Assembly: GCA_025435555.1 (NCBI GenBank)
Contig: JAIWWG010000091.1
Span: 53,058-117,057, forward strand
Reading direction: 5' to 3'
Source: Chytriomyces cf. hyalinus JEL632
Taxonomy: Eukaryota; Chytridiomycota; Chytridiomycetes; Chytridiales; Chytriomycetaceae
DNA length: 64,000 bases
The position numbers were made by a program, and so were the translations under genes. The notes under the pieces are model-generated. The model searched no databases and had not been told where the DNA came from. It worked only from the letters and a program-made list of their open reading frames with translations. Below are positions 1 to 10,126 of the stretch, piece after piece (within the stretch, counting starts at the first letter, position 1; the number at the start of each line of letters is the position of its first letter).

Positions 1-1116
1 ATGGACACTTTTAATTTGAATATCAGTTGGTAACGGACCATGAAGCTTATTTCTTTGCAGCTGAAGGTATTCCAGGTTTTTATACAATGTGATGTTGTTT
101 GGAAGCCTCCCAGAGAGCATATTGTAAGAAATTTCCAGCCCTGTCAGATAGAACCTGTCATCGCGCTGATTTGACAGATCTGGCAATGATGGAAATGAGC
201 AAGATGTGCTACTGATATGATCAAGGTCAAGTTCCGGCCTAATGAATTGCCCGTTGCAAGTTGGAGAGCTTTCCGGAACGATCGAACTCGGAAGGGGCAG
301 TCGGAACATCAACCTGAGAAGCTATTGTATATGCACAGAAATGTTTTCAGTTGCATGCACCGACCAATAGATTCTGGTATCGACCTTTCCAAGAGGTTAT
401 TGGTTAGATCCAACGTTTGTAGCTTGTTCATTTCTCCGAATATGTCTGGCAGCGTGCCCGACAGCTCCACAGTTGGGAAAACTCTCAGGAATGGAGCCAG
501 TCAGCCTGGCTTGTGACAAACTGACGGGTATCGTGGCGAAATGCGGGCCACTCAGAATCAGTTTCTTCAAGTTGACTAGATTGCCCAACTCTGACGGAAT
601 TGGACCCGTCAAGCCAGTGTGCACCAAATCGATACATGCCAACTGAATCAAATCGCTCAAACCGCGCGGAATAGGACCACTCAGATGACGGAGTTCCAGA
701 TTCACGGATGTCAATTGCTTCAGCCAGCTGATCGCACTTGGAACAGGACCAGCCAACCGAAAACCTCTGGATCTACCGTTAGTTAGATCAGGGAAGTCTT
801 TTAACATGGACTCCTCGTTGGTTACCGCGAGAGGGTTGCTTGGGACATCACTGCGAGTATCAACGGAAAACTTGTCAAAATCTCCTGCTTGATATAAATT
901 GCGCACGAGTTTCATAAAGTGCTACCTGGCAGATGCAAGCTCAACAAAACAGATGAATTCCACCAGTGCGTAGTTGGGGTAACCAATGTGAACAAGGCCA
1001 GTCAGATTCGAGAAGGGAGGGCGGGTCAAAACGTTGTTGAAAGAGCGTCAGACTGGCCGATACTTTGCAATCTTGAATGGGCCTAGCTTCCAAAGGATTT
1101 GCTGCAGAACCTCCAT
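1..1116 (-). pseudogene. F-box / LRR protein, copy 1 (broken, cut by left edge)
   Basis: Reading from the ATG at 1114-1116 gives an F-box-like start (MEVLQQILWKLGPFKIAKYR) matching copies 2 and 3 to the right, then the intervening region and plant-type leucine-rich repeats of the form SGPIPxxLSDLxxLxxL. The F-box is interrupted by an in-frame TGA at 1048-1050, where copy 3 has Cys, and by a TAG at 922-924. The LRR frame changes at least twice before the left edge, where LRR sequence continues. F-box proteins of this kind would normally pair an SCF adaptor with an LRR substrate-binding face; that role is inference. With two nonsense codons this copy cannot make a full protein. Confidence 0.75.
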
Positions 1117-1819
1117 GGGTAAATAGAGCAGATGCATTTATGTCTCGGAGTTTTGCTTACTTTTAATTTGAAAAACTGAAACTGTTTCAATTGGGAACCT
1201 TTACCGACAAAAATCCGATACATCAAATTTGTGTGATTTTCCCGACGCAGCGCTGTGCTTCATTCCTTGAATTGTTTTGTTCTGGCTTCTCGATACTGGC
1301 ATTGAAGAAGCACCGCTACCGCACTCCGACACTTGCCTTTCTTGCTTTTGAATGTTCAGAGTTGCGCTGGGTCCAGAGAACGCTTCGATACCGACAGAGC
1401 ACGCGGAAGAAAACGAGTGCAAATGTTGCAGTTTCGAATGCGGGAACGGGTCACGGTTGTCTCTGAACGAGCCCGGCTGAGGCGAAGTGACTGACACTGG
1501 TACGCGGTTCTGCCGTGAGCGAGGCTGGAAGGACGCCGGATTATGGTCTGCGGTGCGACTGCTTTCGCCGTTTCTTCCAAACTGTTTTGCGTCCTCTTTG
1601 TCTGAGAAAAAACACGCTGTGAAATTCAACTTCCCACATTTTTATTGTTGTTCAAAATGGTATTAATCATGTCGCGTGCTCTGTATTCCCCGTTTCGACT
1701 TCTCGGCAGCTTTCTGTTGGCCCACATCCCACAACTGGCAAAAGTCGTGAGCCTCTTTATTCAGACTTCTAAGTATGGGATAAAATGCTTGTCGGCAAGC
1801 TGTGCAAATCTTCAAGCTT
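1117..1819. other. Intergenic, no supported gene
   Basis: This interval separates F-box/LRR copies 1 and 2. Open frames exist on both strands (the longest on the minus strand, about 1201-1629), but they start at non-ATG codons, overlap each other and show no recognisable domain. It probably holds the promoter of copy 1 and the 3' flank of copy 2. Confidence 0.5.
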
Positions 1820-3512
1820 TCATTGACCAACAAGGCTATTGTCTTTTAAATAAAGTTTGCTTAGATTTGGAAGCATGAGAATGTTTGGCGGAATCTCGCC
1901 AGTGAGTTGGTTATGACTCAGATCCAATTTCCGCAAATTTTCAAGGCTTCCAATTGACTCTGGTATTTCACCACAGAGCAGGTTGTGACTGAGGTTCAAA
2001 TCCCTGAGAATAGAGGAGTCCTATTTTCGTCGGCAAATGACCACAAAGCTCGTTGTTCTCCGCAAACAGATGAGTAAGATGCACCAGCGATCCGATTGAA
2101 TCTGGAATCCTGCCAACGAACGAGTTGTGTCTCAGGTCCAATGTTTTCAACGCAACAAGATTGGATATGGAGTCGGGAATTACACCAGAGAATTGGTTGT
2201 GGCCAAGATCCAGGATTCTCAACTTTGATAACCCCCCCAATCTCTGTCGGCAACGGACCATCGAGGTTATTTTCATGCAGGTGAAGATATTGCAGATTTT
2301 TTGACGATGCAATGTAGTTGGGAAGTCTCCCAGAGAGTTGATTGTGCGACAGATCCAGGTTTGTCAGAAGCAAGCAGTCGATGAATCCTTCAAGTTGACA
2401 CGCCGTTAAATTCAGCGACTGAAGACAAAATGGATCTGACGAAAATGAGCAGACTGTGTCATTGGTATAATCCGAGCCAAATTCCGGTCTGATGGATTGC
2501 GCGCTGCAAGTTGGTAACCTTTTCGATGTGATCAAGTTGTGTTCGAAATTTAACTGCTCGAGCAATGGAAGTCGGAATATCGATTCAGGGATACAGCCAG
2601 AAAATCGATTCTGTTCGAAATGCAGCGTCGTCAATTGCATGCATCGACCAAGGGATTCCGGAATCGGTCCTTCCAGATGGTTGTTGCCCATTGACAAAAC
2701 TTGCAGCTTGGTCATTTGGCCAAACATATCTGGAACCTTGCTCGAAAGCTTGTTACTCCCAAGACTCAACTCGACCAAATTCACCAAGTTGCCGAAACTT
2801 GAAGGAATGGAGCCTGTCAGCCTGGCGCTGGACATGTCCAGCACCTCCAGGTTGATCAAGTTCACAAAACTGTCGGGTATAGTATCGTCAAGAATCGTGT
2901 GACTCAGATTCAGATTCTTCAACTGGACAAGATTTCCCAATTCCGACGGAAGAGGCCCAGTCACGTAGTTGCCCATCAAATTCAGTTTCGTCAGCTTTTT
3001 CAAATCACTCAAACTGCGCGGAATAGGGCCAAATATCGAAGCGGTTCCCAAGTCCAGCGATATCAGTTGCTTCAGGCTGCCGATCGAGCTTGGCAGTGGA
3101 CCAACGAATTGGAAAATTTTGCTCGAAGTTGGGGACTCGCAAAGGAGGCTTTCAAAAAGGGAAACCTCGCTGGTTGCCGTGAGAGGGTTGATTGCGACAG
3201 GATTCATGGTGGTTACGGGCCAGCCCTCGAACGCCCCATCGAAACACGAATTGTTCACTCTTTCTTGCACTTTTGTCAAAAAATCCTCCCTAAAAGATGC
3301 TGGTGAGACGAAACAGAAGGCATCCGCGCGGTCCCACGTTTCGTTATCGTAAATGTGGCAAGTATGCCGCTCCTTCAACAACGTATTGGCCAACCCCCCT
3401 TTCTCGAATCTGATTGCCTGGTGCATCTCGGCCGATACTTTGCGACGTTGAATGGGCCGAGTTGCCAAAAGATTTGCGCTTGGACCTCGAGTGGCAAGTC
3501 GAGCAGATGCAT
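1820..3512 (-). pseudogene. F-box / LRR protein, copy 2 (frameshifted, with micro-inversion)
   Basis: The ATG at 3510-3512 opens an F-box (MHLLDLPLEVQAQIFWQLGP) that reads to KYR. The sense sequence then stops matching copy 3, because about 70 bp (roughly 3359-3430) read as the expected F-box continuation on the opposite strand. After that the coding frame resumes and about 20 plant-type LRRs follow. A 7-C run at 2232-2238 (one base more than the frame needs) shifts the LRR frame, and a second one-base shift lies near 2010-2020. LRR coding then continues to a stop at 1820-1822 (ends NSLVGQ). Minus-strand order and spacing match copies 1 and 3, so this is a tandem array. Probably not functional as written. 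Confidence 0.75.
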
Positions 3513-3764
3513 GCACTTCGGTTAAATTTTAACCTCAAAATTTTGTTCCATTTTTTCGTCAATTCCAGCCCTCGCAGTTTAAAAGCCCACCCTCGAGAAG
3601 ACCTACCGAATCAGTTGATGCTTAGATTACGCTTTCGGATCCCTGGCACGGCTCCGAAGAATAAAGAGCAGTCACTCACTCCGTTATTTCTTTCTATCTC
3701 TCCTGCCACCGTGCAGCAAAACTCCAAAAAAAAAACAAAAGCCTTTCGGCGCATAACCACACAA

Positions 3765-4040
3765 TTAATCACTGCTGAAGTCAATCTCTTCAGCTTGCAA
3801 AGCTTCATGATCCAGACACAGCTTGCCAACAAGGTAATTGTCGTTTAAATGAAGTACGAACAGATTTGGAAGCATAAACATAAATATGCCATTCGGAACC
3901 TCACTGGAGAGAAGATTGTGACTGTGATCCAATTTCCACAAATGTTCAAGATTTCCAATTGACTCTGGAATTTCACCGCAGAAGCGATTGTGACTGAGGT
4001 TCAGATCAACGAGACGTTTCAGCACCCCAAGTTCCATCGG
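3765..4040 (-). pseudogene. LRR fragment (3' end of a fourth paralogue)
   Basis: About two and a half repeats of the same LRR type (LNLSHNRFCGEIPESIGNL and following) end in NYLVGK and a short acidic tail. The fragment lies between the start of copy 2 and the stop of copy 3, on the same strand as both. No F-box or start codon belongs to it. Its tail resembles the C-terminus of copy 2 (DNSLVGQ), so it looks like the leftover 3' end of another array member. Confidence 0.6.
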
Positions 4041-4238
4041 CTGATTGCAATTGAAGGTGCATCTCTCAACAGACGGAAATGCGGAATCCAAATGTGCCAC
4101 GCATTGTAACAACTTCAGAAACTCTTTATTCAATCCCCTCACTGTCAATCACTATCAGCACTGTATTCACACACCTCATTATCAGTCATGACATCCGACG
4201 CCTCACTATCGCTATCAATACCATCCGACTGCCGAGAC

Positions 4239-6467
4239 TCAATCTCCTTCCCAACGAAACGGCTTGACCTGCTTGTCCACCGACTGGGTTCGAAAACGTT
4301 TCGGCAAATCCCCTTCAAAATGGTTTCCACTAAGGTCCAACAGTTGCAACCTACTACAACTATCAAGACTCTCGGGAATTAACCCACTGAATTGGTTGTT
4401 GCTCAAATCGAGCACCTTGATTTGTTTCATTTCTCTGAGCGCCTCAGGAAGAGTACCGTTGAAACAATTGTCGCTCAGATTCAAGCTTTCCATGTATCCC
4501 AAGCACCAAATGGACGTGGACCTGCGTTGAGAGTAGTCTACGCTTTGTATGCCTGTTGGCAGGTGACCAGAGAACTGATTGTGGTCCAGATGCAAGGTCT
4601 GAATGTGATTCAACGCACTGAGTCTTGGTAGTGGACCCGAAAACCGATTGTGATTCAATTTTAGCTGTGGACAGACGCCGCGGCAAAACCCTTTCCGGCA
4701 CAGAACCGGTCAATTGATTGTGGCTGAGGTCCAACAAGCACAGCTTTGTAATATCCCGGACATCTGGATAAATCTGGCCAACAAGGCTGTTGTTGTTCAG
4801 CTGAAGGGTGAAAAGATGCGAAAGCATGAACAACTTGCGAAGTGGAATCTCGCCGGAGAGTTGGTTTTGACTGAGATTCAATTTCTGTAAATTTCCAAGG
4901 TTTCCAATCGATATTGGAATTTCACCACAGAACTGGTTGCGACTGAGGTTTAGAAATTTGAGAGATGTCAAAAGCCCGATTTCCTTCGGCAACGGCCCAC
5001 TGAACTCATTGTTCTCCGCCAGCAGATGAGTGAGGTTAACAAGCGAGGTGATTGACTCTGGAATCTTGCCAACGAACAAGTTATGGCTCAGGTCCAGCTC
5101 TTCAACGCGACAAGACCGGATATAGACTCAGGGATTGCACCAGAGAATCGGTTGTGGCCAAGTGACAGGATCTCCAATCGCGCTAATCGCCCGATTTCAT
5201 TTGGCAGGGGACCATCAAAGTTATTTTCATGCAGGTAAAGTTCTCGCAGGTTCACATACGATGTGATGAATTTTGGAAGTCTCCCAGCAAGCCGACTGTG
5301 AGAAAGATCCAGCTTTTTCAGTGATGACCTGTCACCGAATTTTTCAAGTTGATACGACGCTGAATTCGGTGACGAGAGATCAAGCGATACTGATGGTAAT
5401 GCAGTGTCACTGGGATGGTCAGAGTATCGAGGTACAATTCGAGTCAACCGCTTAGTTTCGATCCCAGCACTGGCATTAAAAGTTGGCGGACGTTCCGAAA
5501 AGATGGTGTTGCATGAAAGATTTAAGCTCTGAAGCAATGGTAGTTCGAAAATCGATCCAAGGCTCGAAACCGACAATCTATTATGGTCGCACTGAAGCTC
5601 GGTCAGTTCCATGCATTGGCCAAGGGAATTGGGTATCTTCCCTTCCAGACGGTTTTCGCTTAACGACAATATTTGCAGCTTGCTCATCCCTCCGAACACA
5701 TCTGGCACACTTTGTGAGAGCTTGTTCCCCTGCAGGCGCAACTCCACCAAGTTGACCAACTTCCGAAAACTTGCAGGAATCGCTCCCATTAGCCCGGTAC
5801 AGGACATATCCAGCACCTCCAGGTTGACCAAGTTCCCCAAGTTTTCGGGCACTATTTCATCGAGAGATATGGATCGCAGATTCAGTGTCTTCAAGTTTAC
5901 AAGATTCGTCAATTCCAACAGGATCGGGCCATTCATGTAAGTGTCCTGCAGATTGAGAGTTGTCAACTCAATCAATTCGCCCAAGCTGCGCGGAATAGGG
6001 CCATACAGCAAACCACCTTCAGGTGCAAATGATGTCATTCGGTTCAGGCTGCCGAACGTGCTTGGCAGTCGTCCAGCCAAATGGAAAGTGTTATCCATGT
6101 GATCGTCATCATCCAAAGAGGAGCTTCCAAACAGGGAAAACACGTTGGTTGCTGTGAGGCGGATGATGGGGACAATATCCTGAGCGTCCATTGAATACTT
6201 TACGAAAACTCCCTCTTTATACGAATAGTCCACCCCTTCTTGCAGATCCGCCAAGAAGGTCGACCCAAACGTTGCGGGGGTAACAAAACAGACGATGTCT
6301 ACTGCTGTATTGTTGGTGTACCCAATGGTGACCACGCCAATCAGATTCGAGAAGCGAGGGTCGCTCAATACGCAGTTGAAGGAGCGGCAGACTCGCCGAT
6401 ACTTTGCGATCGTGAATGGGTCCAGCTGCGCAAAGATTTGCTGCAGAATTTCGAAGGGTAGGTTCAT
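4239..6467 (-). pseudogene. F-box / LRR protein, copy 3 (two one-base frameshifts)
   Basis: This is the best-preserved array member. From the ATG at 6465-6467 come an F-box (MNLPFEILQQIFAQLDPFTI, then YRRVCRSFN), a roughly 70-residue linker with a CFVTPATF motif also seen in copies 1 and 2, and about 22 plant-type LRRs (LxxLxLxxNxLxGxIPxxLGNL). Two single-base shifts break it: one near 5096-5100, where restoring one T would turn the stop-bound LKSWT into the expected LRR core LKSLDL, and one near 4690-4698. Downstream frames continue the LRR register exactly, to a stop at 4239. Probably an SCF-type F-box adaptor in origin. Two sequencing errors would also explain what is seen. Confidence 0.8.
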
Positions 6468-6939
6468 TTATTTGCTGCTTTTTTTCTTTTACTTTTAATT
6501 ATGTACAATTCAAAACGTGCTGCAAAAGTGGAAACGCTTACCCAAAAGCCCCGATCAAACAAGGAACAATTTGCCAGAAGCGCAAAAATGACTTGGCCGT
6601 GTCCACTTGATATCGCGATACGTCATCAAGTCCGATGCGACATTGTTGGAAATGTCCCAGCGGTTACCAAAAGTTGGCATCCGGATAATTTTCCAGATAC
6701 TGTCGCCGGACACACCCGCCGGCGAAACTTACTCCATTTTAGTATTAAAAACTGAGGGGATTGGGGAATAATGTACACGGAGATAGGTTGCCTTCAAAGG
6801 TGAAAGCCTTTCGACAATCAGATGCTGGAATTTTCTAACGTTCACAGGACAGAGGACTCCAAAGTAAAGTGATCACGTCTCGCTGATAGCGCTTGAAATG
6901 CATAATCATACATGGATAGTTGCAAAAGAAAAAATCGTG

Positions 6940-7013
6940 CGCCCGGTAGTGGGATCGAACCACTGACCTTGAGGTTAACAGCCCCACGCTACTACCATCT
7001 GAGCCAACCGGGC
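6940..7013 (-). tRNA. tRNA-Asn (anticodon GTT)
   Basis: On the minus strand this folds as a standard tRNA: 7-bp acceptor stem GCCCGGT/ACCGGGC, discriminator G, anticodon stem TGGGG/CCTCA around loop CTGTTAA (anticodon GTT), T-stem AGTGG/CCACT around TTCGATC. No intron. The D-stem has only three pairs (GCTC/TAGC with a C-T mismatch). Box B (GGTTCGATCCC) is intact. Confidence 0.93.
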
Positions 7014-7265
7014 AGACGACTTTCCAAAAAACAGGATTATTATGTTTATACGCTGATTACCTGAATGAAAGTCAGAATGTTTCAGTGATGGCATGATTCC
7101 GACGATACTTTTTTCAATACCTGGATAGTGTGGCGACCACATGCGCATTGTTCTTGATTCTGCTCAAGAAGACGAGTATAACCTGCTGTCAAGTTGACGC
7201 CAATGCATAAACGGCAGAAGTGGTCCTCTATCCACAATGATTCCATTTCTTTTTCTTTCTTCCTA

Positions 7266-7366
7266 AACGACAGCGCTGCCTGCAGCGGTCCCAAGCTTTT
7301 TTTCTGCCAAATTCTAAACGACAGCCCTGCGCGCAGCGCACCCAAGTTTTTTTTCTACCAAAACTC
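7266..7366. repeat. Imperfect tandem duplication, unit about 50 bp
   Basis: Two adjacent units each read CTAAACGACAGC(G/C)CTGC, then GCAGCG(G/C), CCCAAG, a T tract and CTNCCAAA. They differ by a few substitutions. No coding role is apparent. Confidence 0.7.
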
Positions 7367-8269
7367 TGCAATTGATTTGGCAAATATTCCCACGGGTCGC
7401 TTCACCATCGCGACCTGTGTATCAATATGGGCGTGGCTCCAAAAATGCCATGCTTCAACTTAAACGGGGTGTACACGAAGTCTGTTGCTCCAAGTTGTCA
7501 AATCATAATTGCATCTCTGAGTTGTTTGGCCTGCTCCTCCATCCTTGTTGAAAAATTTCCGGCGGTCTCTGCAATTTCCAACGGCATCCTGAAGCGAAGC
7601 ACAATGTGAAATGCTGTCTCCTAATTGACCAGAATGACGCGAAGGAGGGCAAGGATGTCAAAACAAGTCATGTATCCAAAGAACCGACTTCAACCCACAT
7701 TCAATGCAAACGATAATTGTCAAAGATGTGGTACCTCTGACGGCCACTCTCAATACATCAACTACTGTCGGTACAAATGGTGGTGGCACGCTGTACGAGG
7801 GTTTGTGACTTGAGGACTAGGTGCTACAACGATGATTTTGGTCTAAGAAGATGTTTATTTGCCTTGTGGAAGCTCTACCATTTATACCCTTTGGAATAGA
7901 ACATGAAAGAATCACTCATGGGTGGAAAATCGTGGGTATCTCCATGGTTTTCTATTTTTTCACGGTAGAAATTATAAAGAACCGAGATGGAAATCCCCCG
8001 AACGTCCCCAAAGACTGTTGGGCCTTTACCAATCCAAAAAGTTACGATTTGAATAAGAAACTATCCAACCAACATCCAAAGTGCATATGACTGTATCCTT
8101 GGACCTCTGACGGGGACTCTCCCACCTGGGCAGGGAGCCATGGGTCCAAGTGACGGTGTACAGGTAAGCAGCGCTGCCTGCTGTCCATGTACGTTTCAGA
8201 GTGTCAGTTTGACTGTGGTGTACTAACTTTGAACTTTGCTTATGCAAGATCTAGGTCCTCAAGTGCCGC

Positions 8270-8830
8270 CTATCCAGGCTCAAACCTTCGTTTCAACTAC
8301 ACAAGCTATGTACTGGTGTGTTTCTGCCGAATGCTTGGTGTTGCAGGTAGTTTGGCTTAGTACTGTTGGTATTCTCTAGAGTGATAGAGTCTGACACCTT
8401 ATGACGACTTGGTGAGGGTGTCATGTGATGGTGTGTTATCGTGGTGGATCGTTTAAGGTCCCAACTTTGTGTAAATAAAGCTTTATTGGGGTCTTGGCAG
8501 TATGCCTCACAACTTCTCATCCAGTGACCATAAATAGCCGTGGATGGCACGTGGGTGCTTGTAGGACTTGGCAGATGTGCCAGAGACCTGTGTGTGTGAT
8601 TGACGGTGTGTTACCGCCCCCGTGGCTTGTCTATATTTACACGAAGTCGTGTGTATTTCACATCTTTGTTACGTATGAGGTCTGCAGGTGCTCAAACACC
8701 TGTTTCCCACATCTTCATGCATTCCAGAGATTTTGAGCTCTCCTTTATGTTGAGTACATGAGGAGACCACTGGTCCACCTTGACCAGGATCCGCAACAAC
8801 TACAAAACCGTTTGCTACCACAATGAATGA
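8270..8830 (+). repeat. Dispersed repeat, copy 1 (inverted relative to 50 kb copy)
   Basis: The reverse complement of about 8270-8420 matches about 50345-50500 (shared CAGTACATAGCTT, TGTAGTTGAAAC, AAGGTTTGAGCC). The reverse complement of about 8740-8810 matches about 49985-50065 (shared TTGTTGCGGA, TGGTCAAGGTGGACCA, TGTACTC). Order is conserved and orientation is opposite. On the minus strand the second segment reads VADPGQGGP; in the other copy it reads VADHGQGGP, which suggests a coding or formerly coding mobile element. The central portions are not clearly alignable by eye. Confidence 0.7.
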
Positions 8831-9554
8831 TAGGAGGTGCGGCGAGTCAGTCTGATGCTCTCCATGTTGCGCTTTTTGCTGCTCAAAACAAACATTTTCC
8901 AGCAACTTGAAATAGGACAGGCTGAAGCATTCAGCAGAAATGCGAACATTAAACCAACCCATCAAACGGATTTTAGTCGCTCATAACGGACTTGGAAAAT
9001 GTTTCTTGAGAAGCGCCAGAAAGCTTTCCAGTTTCAAAGACGCTTGCTTACTTGATCAAATAAACCTCGGCACCTCTGGGTCCTTTCTCAAATTGAAGAA
9101 GTACCGCCCGCTCGATGCCCTTTATGATTGGTGGACACACAGTCGGTTTCTATGAATACACAAGTGGAACACGCGTGGAACTGCAACGAATCTTTGCACG
9201 CAATCTATCGGGATACAAAGTCGCAATATTGCACAAGACATTTGACCATCTTTTAAAATGCACTTGTTCTTTATTTCCTCGCACCAACGCAGCGTATCCA
9301 AAAATAAAAAATAATAAAAAGATGGAAAAAAAGAAAGTAAATAAAGTCGATCCAGTGTTAGCCGAGAGCACATGAGAGCACGTTCTCGTTTCCAGCGGGA
9401 GCCAACGAGGAGGCCCTGAATCATGTCCCACCAAATCGAGATTACTAGTTTTGAATCGTGGAGAAATCAAGTCACTTAGCTGTATCCCATCTCAATTTGC
9501 GCCCATGGATCGAAAACGAGACCTGCGATCCATCACGCATATCCCCCAGTTGTC

Positions 9555-9705
9555 TCAAAATGCCTCAGTACCCATATATGCCCCCATAGCATGCCCTCAG
9601 TTATCTCAACATCCCTCAGTACCCATAAATGCCCTCATAAAATGTATATGCCCTCAGTTCTCATAAAACCGTCAGTTCCTGTCAATCCGTCAGTTCCAAT
9701 CCATC
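9555..9705 (+). repeat. Degenerate short tandem repeats (CCTCAGT / CGTCAGTTCC type)
   Basis: Phrases such as CCTCAGTACCCATA, GCCCTCAGTT and CGTCAGTTCC recur at irregular 15-40 bp spacing. Low-complexity, non-coding, upstream of nothing recognisable. Confidence 0.6.
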
Positions 9706-10126
9706 CGTCAATGCCCACACAACTTGAATCAAGAATCCTGCAGTGACCAAAAACAAAGTTAAAAGCTTTGAGTTGCAAAGCAAAAAAGAAACCTCACCGT
9801 GTTCAACCTCGTTTAGCCGAGACCAACTGAAAAACCCCCCTTTGGTAAGCAGATTCGAAAGAGATTTCGCAGCCAGATTGGCTCCTCAAGGCAAGCCCAC
9901 AGTTCATCGATTCCAAGTTGCGCGATTTGTTTCCCGTCCGTCCGTGTTGATTTTCAATCCGTTCCATCAGCAATCTGTTAAGTTAGCGTTGAACCTGATG
10001 AGAAGCAAGGGTGCTCACCGTATCGATTGACATTCCCGCTACATCATGCCAAGCTTGATCCGCCCAAAAACCCCTCCACCCTTCCATCCTCCACTCCGTC
10101 CCAACCCTCCGAAACCTGTGATGCAT

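Larger units (their letters stand above)
7020..9960. other. Gene-poor interval
   Basis: Apart from the repeats listed separately, no convincing gene is visible over these 2.9 kb. Open frames are short, mutually overlapping and lack domains. A minus-strand stretch at about 7085-7230 has a Cys-containing reading (FCRLCIG, CACGRH) that may be a decayed exon. Oligo-T and oligo-A tracts are common. Confidence 0.5.
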
